Shown piece after piece: positions 27,436-35,389 of a stretch of 64,000 bases of DNA. Numbering within the stretch: position 1 is the stretch's first letter; the number at the start of each line of letters is the position of its first letter. The notes beneath the pieces were generated by a model. That model searched no databases. It saw only the letters and a program-made list of their open reading frames with translations, and was not told where the DNA came from. Both the position numbers and the translations under genes were made by a program. Source of the stretch: ZC4RG20 sp964553875 (GTDB lineage Bacteria; Pseudomonadota; Gammaproteobacteria; Steroidobacterales; Rariloculaceae); the NCBI GenBank assembly GCA_964553875.1, contig CAZKNH010000006.1:1-64000 (forward strand), written 5' to 3'.

Positions 27436-27936
27436 TCAATCGAAGAGCTCGAGCGTCCCGACCGGCACCGCGCCTTCGAGCTCGAGGAGCTTCCGCTTGA
27501 TCGCGAGCCCGCCGCCGTAGCCCGTCAATGATCCGTCGCTGCCGATGATCCGATGGCACGGGATGATGATCGGGATCGGGTTTCGGCCGTTCGCGAGACC
27601 GACCGCCCGGACGCTCCTCGGATGACCGATTGCCCTGGCGATGTCCGCGTACGTCGCCGTGCGGCCGTAGCCGACTTCGAGCAGCGCGTCCCACACCCGA
27701 CGCTGGAACGGCGTGCCTTGCGGCGCGAGCGGCACGTCGAACTCGCGCCGGACGCCGGCGAAGTACTCGCGAAGCTGCCCGGCGACGCGCTCGAGCGGGC
27801 GCGGATCCTCTTCGGCATCGTCCGGCGGACCTTCGGGCCTCGTCCCTGCCGTGAAGCGGATCTCGCGCAGCGCCCCGTCCTCGGCGACGAGGATCAGATC
27901 GCCGATCGGGCTCGGCACACGCGTCCAGTGCTTCAC
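27436..27936 (-). CDS. ogt: Methylated-DNA--protein-cysteine methyltransferase (Ogt/MGMT type)
   Basis: A 166-residue protein from a GTG start with AAGGAGG upstream. The DNA-binding helix-turn-helix region is EVGYGRTATYADIARAIG. The active site IPCHR has the acceptor Cys127, and GYGGGLAIKRKLLELE closes the domain. It removes O6-alkyl groups from guanine by irreversible transfer to the cysteine. There is no AraC-like Ada domain, so it is Ogt-like. It lies between the module A start and the assembly gap and is an unrelated housekeeping-type insertion between the two modules. Confidence 0.93.
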   Translation of the reverse strand: MKHWTRVPSPIGDLILVAEDGALREIRFTAGTRPEGPPDDAEEDPRPLERVAGQLREYFAGVRREFDVPLAPQGTPFQRRVWDALLEVGYGRTATYADIARAIGHPRSVRAVGLANGRNPIPIIIPCHRIIGSDGSLTGYGGGLAIKRKLLELEGAVPVGTLELFD

Positions 27937-28014
27937 GTCGGCCTCCTTCCCTAGCGCCGCCCGGCGCGGAAAACCGGGGTCGGGGAATCGGGGTCGGAGC
28001 CCTAGGACTCGGTT

Positions 28015-28114
28015 NNNNNNNNNNNNNNNNNNNNNNNNNNNNNNNNNNNNNNNNNNNNNNNNNNNNNNNNNNNNNNNNNNNNNNNNNNNNNNNNNNNNNN
28101 NNNNNNNNNNNNNN
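28015..28114. other. Assembly gap (100 N)
   Basis: Exactly 100 undetermined bases, the usual fixed length for a scaffold join of unknown size. The 13 bases CTAGGACTCGGTT stand immediately on both sides (28002-28014 and 28115-28127). The real gap may be smaller or even negative, the join falling in a repeat. Confidence 0.95.
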
Positions 28115-28182
28115 CTAGGACTCGGTTAAAGGGCTCTGCCCCCAGTTCCCGCTCAGAGCCCTGGCTCCGGAAAAAGGGCTCT

Positions 28183-28224
28183 GACCCCGATTTCCCTGAC
28201 CCCGATTTCCGGACCCCGATTTCC
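28183..28224. repeat. Three direct repeats of GACCCCGATTTCC
   Basis: Copies at 28183-28195, 28198-28210 and 28212-28224, spaced 14-15 bases. The reverse complement GGAAATCGGGGTC is echoed to the left of the gap (near 27985) and partly at about 41085. These are part of the same intergenic repeat family as 8781-8821. Confidence 0.75.
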
Positions 28225-28238
28225 GACGCGAATTTCCC

Positions 28239-29243
28239 CTATTGCCCCGCCGCGGGCACGATCGCCGCCGGCAGCGGCCAGTTGCCGTCATACGGCGGCC
28301 AGTTCGGCACGGCGAGCTCGGGCGGCGGATAAAACATCGCCGTGTAGACCGTGCGGATCTTCGCGTCGTCGATGACGAACCACTCGCTGAACACGTTCCT
28401 CGGCGTCGGCGATCCCGGGCGGCGGATGAAGACGCCGAACGCGAGGACGACCTGCGCCTCCTCGTCGACGAGGGGAATGCGCCGCGCGGTGACCATCTGC
28501 AGGTTGAAGTTTTCGAGATTCGACACGCAGTCGGCGCTCGATGCCCCCGGCTGCCCGCTCGGCCCCGCCGGCGTGCCGGGCCGCTGGAGCGGCGGCAGGA
28601 ACCGCCCGGCCGGCGCCGGCGACCCGTTCTCGACGCGGCCGCAGCCCTCGTGGGTCAGCGCAACCGAGCCGTCATGCGATGTGATCGCGTCGAAATAGCT
28701 GTCGACGATGCGGATCAGCGTGGCGCGGTCCGCCCGCTCCGCAGGCGGCACGACGCGCTCGGGCGGCGGGTTCTCCGCGAGATACTGCGGATTGTGCAGG
28801 TTCGCCGGCGGCCTGCCCGGCTGACGAGGGCCGCTCAAGCCCGGATCGTTCTCGCGCACGAGATACCACTCGGCCTCGGTGAGCTCCCGGTTCTCGACGC
28901 GGACGCGGACCGTCACGATCGCGGTCGCGTCCCCTTCCTCGACCGTCCCGTAGTAGCCCGCCTGCCCCGTCACCGGATCGAAATACCGGCGCTGCACCTC
29001 GCCGAGCCCCGTCACGGTTTGCCAGACACCGCGGCCCGGCCGCACGTTGATCGCGTTCTCCGTCTGCCGGAAGCCGACGACGAGAGGCGCTGCGGACGGA
29101 TCGTTCGCCACGACCGCGTTCAGGTACTGGTCGAGCAACGTGCGCAGGCACTGACGGTCGCAATCGCTCTGCGCCGACGCGTCGCCGACGAACGCGCCGA
29201 GCGCGAGCACGGCGCAGAGCACGTGAAGCATGTATCGCGGCAT
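28239..29243 (-). CDS. Secreted DUF8021/NTF2-like protein (second copy)
   Basis: A 334-residue protein from the ATG at 29243 with GGGGGAA upstream; the long in-frame extension upstream is not conserved. A signal peptide ends at GDASAQSDC. Two NTF2-like halves follow: CLRTLLDQYLNAVVANDP, and then ATLIRIVDSYFDAITSHDG. A proline-rich linker sits between them, and the C-terminal part has FSEWFVIDDAKIRTVYTAMF. It shares motif order with the protein at 12998-13867. Function unknown. It lies between the two copies of the DUF1552 module, next to a secreted protein on the opposite strand. Confidence 0.8.
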   Translation of the reverse strand: MPRYMLHVLCAVLALGAFVGDASAQSDCDRQCLRTLLDQYLNAVVANDPSAAPLVVGFRQTENAINVRPGRGVWQTVTGLGEVQRRYFDPVTGQAGYYGTVEEGDATAIVTVRVRVENRELTEAEWYLVRENDPGLSGPRQPGRPPANLHNPQYLAENPPPERVVPPAERADRATLIRIVDSYFDAITSHDGSVALTHEGCGRVENGSPAPAGRFLPPLQRPGTPAGPSGQPGASSADCVSNLENFNLQMVTARRIPLVDEEAQVVLAFGVFIRRPGSPTPRNVFSEWFVIDDAKIRTVYTAMFYPPPELAVPNWPPYDGNWPLPAAIVPAAGQ

Positions 29244-29408
29244 CGTTCCCCCTTTCTCGTCGGTGGTTCTTCTTCTTGACACGACACTATACAGGCTCCG
29301 GCCGGCCGCCGGCGAAGCGGCCCGCGATCGCGCCGGCGTTTGACGAAAGAACCGCGTGTTGGGACCATCCGCCGTTGCGAGCTCGTCGTTTTGGGGGGAG
29401 AGGGTTCC

Positions 29409-30185
29409 ATGCTCGGCTTCGGTCAGAGGGCGCTCGTCGTCGGTCTCGCCGCGCTGTCGGCTCAAGCGATTCACGCGCAGTCCGGACACGTCGATCCGGC
29501 CGCGAAGCCGAGCCGGCCGACGCTCGAGGCGTACGACGGCCAACCGCCGGGGCTCTGGGTGCCGGTGTACGGCGGGGGCCAGGGGCCGTTCTTCGACGTC
29601 GACAACATCGCGTTCAAGCCGTGGGCGAAGGGCCTGTTCGACGCACGCCAGCAGCACGATCTCGAGCCGCACGCACGCTGCAAGCCGTCCGGCGCGATCC
29701 GTCAGTTCCTGACGCCGTACGGCGTCGAGATCGTCGAGATCGACGCCCTCGCCCGCGTGTACATCTTCGATATCGGCGGTCCGCATTCCTTCCGCGAGGT
29801 CTTCATGGACGGACGCGGGCACCCGCCCGACGTGAGCCCGAGCTACTACGGCCACAACATCGGCTGGTGGGAAGGCGATACGCTCGTCGTCGATTCGGTC
29901 GGCTACAACGAGGGATTCTGGTTCGAGCGGATGGGGCTGCCGCACACGGAAGCCGTGCACGTCACGGAGTATTTCCGGCGCGTCGACGCCGACACGATCG
30001 AATACCGGTTCGTGATGGCGGATGACACGGCGTACGACGCGCCCGTCGAGGGCCGCGTGACGCTCAGGTGGCGCGCCGGCGAGGAGCTCTTCGAGTACGT
30101 GTGCCAGCAGGCGAACTACGCGGTCGAGCTCATGGTGAATCCGGAGGCTCCGGACGCCGTGCGCACGAGCCCGATCGTCCCGTAA
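29409..30185 (+). CDS. Secreted beta-rich protein of the DUF6152-linked family (copy 3)
   Basis: A 258-residue protein. The ATG at 29409 follows GGGGGGAGAGGG. A signal peptide ends at AIHAQSG. It has the family signature WWEGDTLVVDSVGYNEGFW followed by HVTEYFRRVDADTIEYRF, and an upstream block IRQFLTPYGVEIVEID in place of the PGYVV segment. It ends with a beta strand EELFEYVCQQANYAVEL. It stands without a DUF6152 partner. The next gene (MBL of module B) begins 70 bases later on the same strand, so the two could be co-transcribed. Confidence 0.78.
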   Translation: MLGFGQRALVVGLAALSAQAIHAQSGHVDPAAKPSRPTLEAYDGQPPGLWVPVYGGGQGPFFDVDNIAFKPWAKGLFDARQQHDLEPHARCKPSGAIRQFLTPYGVEIVEIDALARVYIFDIGGPHSFREVFMDGRGHPPDVSPSYYGHNIGWWEGDTLVVDSVGYNEGFWFERMGLPHTEAVHVTEYFRRVDADTIEYRFVMADDTAYDAPVEGRVTLRWRAGEELFEYVCQQANYAVELMVNPEAPDAVRTSPIVP

Positions 30186-30204
30186 ACCACCGTCCGGATG
30201 ACGC

Positions 30205-30210
30205 TATACT
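30205..30210 (+). promoter_or_regulatory. Candidate -10 box (TATACT) upstream of module B
   Basis: TATACT lies 46 bases before the ATG at 30256 and 20 bases after the stop of the upstream gene. No convincing -35 hexamer is seen at 16-18 bases. Weak evidence for a promoter in front of the module B MBL gene. Confidence 0.3.
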
Positions 30211-30255
30211 GCCGGTTCGGCCTCGTCGCCGAATCGGCGCATCAGGGAATTTGCG

Positions 30256-31383
30256 ATGAGCAGGAGCAAGCCGTGCGGCGCACGCCGGCGGTTCATCGAA
30301 GGCGCGCTCGGCGTGGCCGCATCGGCCTGGTGGCCGGCATGGGCCGATAGCGAGAACAACCCGTTCGCGCCGCCGCCGCTGACGTACCCGTCGCTCGACC
30401 TGCGCGGGCCCGGCGGCCTGACCGCCCGCGACCTCCTGAACCGCGGCTACTGGCCCGTGCCGTCGCTGCCGCCTGCGAGCGGACGCATCGAGACCGTCCA
30501 GGTCGCGGAAAATGTCTACGTGCTGACGGGCAGCGGCTGCAACGTCGTCGCCGTCCCGACCGGCAACGGCACGCTGCTCGTCGACGGCGGGCGCGAGGAG
30601 CACTCCGACGCGCTGCTCGCGGCGGTGGCGGAGCTCCCGAACGCGGGCCCCGTGCACACGCTGTTCAACACGAGCTGGCGGCCGGAGTACCGAGGCTCGA
30701 ACCGCGCCGTCGCCGCGGCCGGCGGCCGCATCGTCGCGCACCGCCTCGCCGCAGACTGGCAATCCGTGCGCGTCGTCCATCCGTGGGACCCTGACCGCCC
30801 GCACCCGCCGCTGCCGAAGGAGGCGCGGCCGAACGATACGTTCCGCGGGTTCGACTCGACCCCGCGGGAGGCCGAGCTCCAAGGCGTCAGAGTGAGCTAC
30901 GCCCTCTTGCCGTTCGCGCATACGGACTCGAGCCTCTACGTCTACCTTCCGGATGCGAACGTCGTCGCCATCGGCGGCGTCACGAACGGCCCGGGGAGCA
31001 GCTGGACGACGATCCCCTATCGAGGCAACTGGCCCGAGATCGACTGGTGGACCGGCGGCCGCGGCAACCAGATCGCACCGGCCCTCCAGACGATCATCGA
31101 GCGCACGAACGCGGACACGGTCGTCGTGCCGGCGCAAGGCGGCCTTCTCAGCATCGACGATCTCGACAGGCACCGCCGGATGTTCGAGACGATCATGTCC
31201 GGCAGGGGGGCTGACGCGATCGACAACGTCTACCAATCGGGTCCGTACGGCCGAGACGAGGTGCTGGCCCGTTTTCTCGAGAACGAGGCTCGGCGCGCGT
31301 ACATCGACGAATGGGGCGATCCGACCGTGTTCGTCTACCGCTCGATCGAAAGCTCGTGGCCGACGAGCTCGACGAACGGATGA
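30256..31383 (+). CDS. Exported MBL-fold protein lacking zinc ligands (module B)
   Basis: A 375-residue protein with a Tat-like signal (GARRRFIEGALGVA). It has the MBL fold by layout with the 21024-21956 protein: GCNVVAVPTGNGTLLVDGG, then NTSWRPEYRGSN where HxHxDH is expected. Residues 140-145 read SWRPEY, so both first histidines, the Asp and the last His are gone. AHTDSS retains one His. GGVTN replaces GDxF and PAQGG replaces PGHG. It is almost certainly a non-hydrolytic pseudoenzyme. It leads module B and is followed by the cytochrome-like gene 7 bases after its stop. Confidence 0.87.
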   Translation: MSRSKPCGARRRFIEGALGVAASAWWPAWADSENNPFAPPPLTYPSLDLRGPGGLTARDLLNRGYWPVPSLPPASGRIETVQVAENVYVLTGSGCNVVAVPTGNGTLLVDGGREEHSDALLAAVAELPNAGPVHTLFNTSWRPEYRGSNRAVAAAGGRIVAHRLAADWQSVRVVHPWDPDRPHPPLPKEARPNDTFRGFDSTPREAELQGVRVSYALLPFAHTDSSLYVYLPDANVVAIGGVTNGPGSSWTTIPYRGNWPEIDWWTGGRGNQIAPALQTIIERTNADTVVVPAQGGLLSIDDLDRHRRMFETIMSGRGADAIDNVYQSGPYGRDEVLARFLENEARRAYIDEWGDPTVFVYRSIESSWPTSSTNG

Positions 31384-31390
31384 AGCGAGA

Positions 31391-33967
31391 ATGTCCCGAA
31401 ACCGCACGAGCTCTTCCACCGGTCGATTACGAGCGCTCCGCATCGCGGGCGCCATACGCCCGGAGGTCGTGATCGCCGCCGGCGTCGCGGCGGGCATCGT
31501 CATTGCGCTCCTCTGGTCGCGGCACGTGACCGACGACGCGCCGACGGCACGCGCCGATCGGCACTGGGACGTCCTCGAGACGTACTGCTTCGATTGCCAT
31601 AACGCCGTCGACCGGGCCGGGGACCTCGTGCTCGACCGGCTCGAGCCCGACAACGTCCCCGACGACGCGGCGACGTGGGAAAAGGTCGTTCGCAAGCTCC
31701 GCGGCCGGACGATGCCGCCGCCGGGGCAGCCGCGCCCGAGCGATGCCGAGTACTCGGAGACGGTCGCATGGCTCGAAACGACGCTCGATGACGCGGCCGC
31801 GGGCAGACTGCGTCCGGGCTGGACGGGGCTTCACCGGCTGAACCGCAGGGAGTACGCGAACGCGATCTACGACCTGCTCGGCGTCGACTGGATCCCGGCG
31901 GACAATCTGCTTCCGCCCGACACGACGCACGACGGCTTCGACAACATCGCGTCCGCGCTCGTGACGTCGCCGGGCTTCGTCGAGACCTACCTGTCGACCG
32001 CGCGCCAGGTCGCGGTCGAGGCGGTCGGCCAGCCAGACGCGCCGCCCGGGACCGGCAGCGCGGAGTTCCTGCGGCTGCCCGACCAGGAAGGTCACCAGCC
32101 GTTCCACGTGCCGGGCGCGCCGCTCGGCACGCGCGGCGGCATCCAGGCGTGGCACTACTTCCCGGCCGACGGCGAGTACGAGATCAACCTCGAGGACCTG
32201 TTCCCGACCGACGCGTGGCTCAATGCCGCGGAACACCTGAACACGCTCGTCGTGACCGTCGACGGTCGCCTCGTCTACTCGACGCAGCTCGGCGGCGAGG
32301 AGACCGGCGACCTGCGCCGGATCGACCAGGACCAGGGCCCGGCCGTCAGCGACATGAACGCGCGGCTCAAGGGCATCCGCTTCGAGGTCGAGGCAGGTCC
32401 GCGGCTCGTGTCGGTCGCGTATCTGTTCCGGTCGTTCATGGAAGGCGAGCACGAGCTCGCGCCGCTGAACCCCATGGGCGGCACCGAGCGTCATATCGCG
32501 GTCACCGGATTCAACATCGTCGGGCCGTTCAACGCGCGCGGCATCGGCGATACGCCCAGTCGCAAGAAGATCTTCAGCTGCTATCCGACGCGCGCCGACG
32601 AGGAACGCGCCTGCGCGACCGAGATCCTGTCGCGGATCGCGACCCGTGCGTTCCGTCGTCCGGTCGATGCGGACGAGCTCGACGTGGTCATGGAGTTCTA
32701 CGCGGACGGCGCCGCGGAGGGCGGCTTCGAGGAAGGGATCCGCTCCGGGATCACGCGCATCCTCGCGAGCCCCTCGTTCCTCTATCGCGGCGTCGAGCCC
32801 GCGCCGGAGCGCGAGGTCGCGCCTTTCGTCTACCGGCTGTCCGACTACGAGCTCGCGTCGCGGCTCTCGTTCTTCCTATGGAGCACGATCCCGGACGACG
32901 AGCTCCTCGCCGAGGCCGCGGCCGGGCGGCTGCACGAGCCCGAGGTGCTCGACGCGCAGGTGATGCGGATGCTCGAGGATCCACGCTCGTTCGCGCTCGC
33001 GTCGAGCTTCGCGTACCAATGGCTGCACCTCGACAAGATCGCCGACCTCGAGCCGGATCCGAATATCTTTCCGTACGCGGCCAATCACCGTCTCGTGCTC
33101 GGCTCGGACGCGGACCCGCGCGAGGATCTCGTCGAGGAGACGCTTCGCTTCGTCGACATGATCTTCCGCGAGGACCGCAGCGTCGTCGAGCTGCTGTCGG
33201 CGCGGGATACCTACTTGAACGAGCGCGTCGCGATCCATTACGGCATCGACACGGTCAAGGGCAGCCGCTTCCGCCGCGTCGAGCTCGAGGACTCCGCTCG
33301 CTGGGGCCTGCTCGGCAAGGCGGCCGTGCTGATGGTGACGTCGTATCCCGACCGCACGGCGCCCGTGCTGCGCGGCGAATGGATCCTGTCGAACCTGATC
33401 GGCAGCCCGCCCGCGTCGCCGCCGCCCGATGTCGAAGCGCTGCTGCCCGAGAACGATTTCAACGCGGAGGTGTTCCGCACCGTCGCTGAGCGCCTCGAGG
33501 CGCATTCCGCGAACCCGCGCTGCTTCTCGTGCCACGGCGTGCTCGATCCGCTCGGCTTCGCGCTCGAGAACTTCAACGCGGTCGGCGCGTGGCGCGAGAT
33601 CGAGGAATTCACCGACCAGCCCGTCGTCACGGATGCCGGTGCGCTGCCCGACGGCAGGCCGGTGACGAGCCCGGATGCGTTACGCGAATACCTGCTCGAG
33701 CGGCCCGAGCAGTTCGTGCAGACGATGACCGAGAAGCTCTTCGTCTACGCGCTCGGCCGCCCGCTCGATCCCGTGCACGACATGCCCGTCATTCGCGCGA
33801 TCGTCCGCGACGCGGCGAAGGACGACTATCGCTTCTCTTCGCTGGTCCGCGCGATCGTCCGGAGCGTCCCGTTCATGCACTACGAGCTCCCGATGCCGGC
33901 CGGACCCGCGGAGCTCGAAGCGGCGACCGAACGACCGGACGCGTCCCCCCTCGCGAATGCGCGATGA
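31391..33967 (+). CDS. Diheme-type DUF1587/1592/1588/1585 protein (module B)
   Basis: An 858-residue protein; the ATG at 31391 follows the MBL stop by 7 bases. An N-terminal anchor helix (about 24-44) precedes CFDCH (66-70) and DUF1587 (LHRLNRREYANAIYDLLGV). A beta domain follows with the conserved HYFPADGEYEINLEDL. DUF1595/DUF1592 (ATRAFRRPVDADEL), DUF1588 (GLLGKAAVLMVTSYPDRTAP), CFSCH (711-715) and DUF1585 complete it. Domain order and both heme motifs match the protein at 24780-27194. A two-heme electron carrier or oxidase component attached to the membrane is the best guess; no enzyme activity is established for the family. Confidence 0.9.
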   Translation: MSRNRTSSSTGRLRALRIAGAIRPEVVIAAGVAAGIVIALLWSRHVTDDAPTARADRHWDVLETYCFDCHNAVDRAGDLVLDRLEPDNVPDDAATWEKVVRKLRGRTMPPPGQPRPSDAEYSETVAWLETTLDDAAAGRLRPGWTGLHRLNRREYANAIYDLLGVDWIPADNLLPPDTTHDGFDNIASALVTSPGFVETYLSTARQVAVEAVGQPDAPPGTGSAEFLRLPDQEGHQPFHVPGAPLGTRGGIQAWHYFPADGEYEINLEDLFPTDAWLNAAEHLNTLVVTVDGRLVYSTQLGGEETGDLRRIDQDQGPAVSDMNARLKGIRFEVEAGPRLVSVAYLFRSFMEGEHELAPLNPMGGTERHIAVTGFNIVGPFNARGIGDTPSRKKIFSCYPTRADEERACATEILSRIATRAFRRPVDADELDVVMEFYADGAAEGGFEEGIRSGITRILASPSFLYRGVEPAPEREVAPFVYRLSDYELASRLSFFLWSTIPDDELLAEAAAGRLHEPEVLDAQVMRMLEDPRSFALASSFAYQWLHLDKIADLEPDPNIFPYAANHRLVLGSDADPREDLVEETLRFVDMIFREDRSVVELLSARDTYLNERVAIHYGIDTVKGSRFRRVELEDSARWGLLGKAAVLMVTSYPDRTAPVLRGEWILSNLIGSPPASPPPDVEALLPENDFNAEVFRTVAERLEAHSANPRCFSCHGVLDPLGFALENFNAVGAWREIEEFTDQPVVTDAGALPDGRPVTSPDALREYLLERPEQFVQTMTEKLFVYALGRPLDPVHDMPVIRAIVRDAAKDDYRFSSLVRAIVRSVPFMHYELPMPAGPAELEAATERPDASPLANAR

Positions 33968-34024
33968 CGAAGCGGACGCGAACGGCTTGATCGGAGTTCG
34001 AGAATCGACGATGCGGAGACCGAC

Positions 34025-35389
34025 ATGTTCCTGACACGCAAACACCTGTCCCGGCGTACGGTTCTGAAAGGCGCGGGCGCGACGATAGGCTTGCCGCTCC
34101 TCTCCGCGATGATTCCGGCCGGCGTCGCGCGCGCACTCGAGAAGACGACGCCGCGGCGGCTCGCATTCATCTACATCCCGCACGGCGCGATCCTGAGCAC
34201 GACGCCGATCCCGCTCGAAGGGCTCTCCCGCGAGGTGTCGCGGAACGAGCAGCACGACCGTTGGACGCCGAACGGCGTCGGCCGCGACTTCGAGCTCGTC
34301 GGTGATCTCTCGCCGCTCGCGCCGTACCGCGACTACGTCACCGTGATCTCGAATCTCGACAACTCCGTCGCGGCCGCGCAGACGCCGCACGGCGTGCACG
34401 CCGGCACGTGGCTCACCGGCACCGTGCCGCAGAAGGGCGTGCGCACGTATCCCGATCGCATCAGCGCCGATCAGCGCGCCGTCGAGGTCATCGGCATGGA
34501 TACGCCGCTGCCGTCGCTCGAGCTCGGCACCGAGCCCGGCGGGCCGAGCGATCCGAACTACGGCTGGGGATTCGGGCAGACGCTCGCGCACACGCGCACG
34601 TTACCGCTCGCGCCGAACTACAACCCGCGGAGCGTGTTCTTCCAGCTCTTCGGCCGCGGCGCCGATGCGGACGAGCGCAACCGCATCCGCGCCGAGAACA
34701 AGAGTCTCCTCGACTCGGTCATGCACGAGATGGCCGCGCTCGACCGAACGCTCGGCGGCGCCGATCGGGCCGTCGTCAGCGACTTTCTCGACGGCGTACG
34801 CGAGGTCGAGCGCCGTATCGAGCTCGCGGAAGCGGCCGGCGTCGATCGGCTCGATCTCCCGCCGACGCCGGTGGGCGTGCCGACCGCCGTCGAGGAGCAC
34901 CTGGGGCTCATGTTCGAGCTGATGACGCTCGCGTTCCAGGCGAACCTGACGAACGTCGTGACCTTCCTGACGAGCAAGGAAGTCAGCATGCGCGTCTTCC
35001 CGTCGCTCGGCATCACGAACGCGTGGCATCCGCTGTCGCATCAGGTCGGCGCGAACCGCGCGACGCGCGGCCAGATCGTCCGGCTCTTCACGGAGCAGCT
35101 CGCGAGCAAGCTGATCGCGCGGCTCGCGGAGACGCCCGAAGGCGACGGCACACTGCTCGATCATTCGACGATCGTCTGGGGCAGCAACATGAGCGATGCC
35201 GCGCAGCACAACTTCAATCCGCTGCCGACGGTCGTGATCGGCCGCGCAGGCGGAGCGATCCGCGGCGGACAGCACCTGATCTACCCCGCCGGCACGCCGC
35301 TGAACAACCTCTGGGTCACGCTGTTGAACAGAAACGGCGTTCCCGTCGAGCGGATCGGCAACAGCACCGGGGAGCTCTCCGAGGTATGA
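34025..35389 (+). CDS. Tat-exported DUF1552 protein (module B)
   Basis: A 454-residue protein with a Tat signal almost identical to that of the 23475-24758 protein: MFLTRKHLSRRTVLKGAGAT here, MFLTKKHLSRRTVLKGAGAS there. It retains YIPHGAI, GRDFELVGDLSPLAP, LLDHSTIVWGSNMSDAAQHN and the C-terminal STGELSEV. Compared with copy A it has an insert of about 25 residues before GVGRDFE. The DUF1552 family has no known biochemical activity. It is coupled to the ankyrin gene by an ATGA overlap and follows the cytochrome-like gene by 57 bases. Confidence 0.9.
   Translation: MFLTRKHLSRRTVLKGAGATIGLPLLSAMIPAGVARALEKTTPRRLAFIYIPHGAILSTTPIPLEGLSREVSRNEQHDRWTPNGVGRDFELVGDLSPLAPYRDYVTVISNLDNSVAAAQTPHGVHAGTWLTGTVPQKGVRTYPDRISADQRAVEVIGMDTPLPSLELGTEPGGPSDPNYGWGFGQTLAHTRTLPLAPNYNPRSVFFQLFGRGADADERNRIRAENKSLLDSVMHEMAALDRTLGGADRAVVSDFLDGVREVERRIELAEAAGVDRLDLPPTPVGVPTAVEEHLGLMFELMTLAFQANLTNVVTFLTSKEVSMRVFPSLGITNAWHPLSHQVGANRATRGQIVRLFTEQLASKLIARLAETPEGDGTLLDHSTIVWGSNMSDAAQHNFNPLPTVVIGRAGGAIRGGQHLIYPAGTPLNNLWVTLLNRNGVPVERIGNSTGELSEV

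Larger units (their letters stand above)
27937..28238. other. Intergenic repeat region containing the assembly gap
   Basis: About 300 bases without a gene between the ogt and DUF8021-like genes. The sequence to the left of the gap contains GGGGTCGGAGCCCT and to the right AGGGCTCTG words, plus three direct copies of GACCCCGATTTCC. No coding sequence is seen. Confidence 0.8.

Noticed and set aside
24738..27500. 920-codon open frame antisense to the diheme-type gene of module A
   Set aside because: Low-complexity Arg/Asp/Glu/Val protein without fold; it mirrors the real gene.
28183..28224. CRISPR-like tandem repeats
   Set aside because: Units are only 13 bases with 1-2 base spacing, no spacers of 25-40 bases, and no cas genes. 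They belong to an intergenic palindrome family.
34025..35389. DUF1552 protein as a true sulfatase
   Set aside because: No Cys/Ser-x-Pro-x-Arg sulfatase signature is visible; only a distant fold relation is known.
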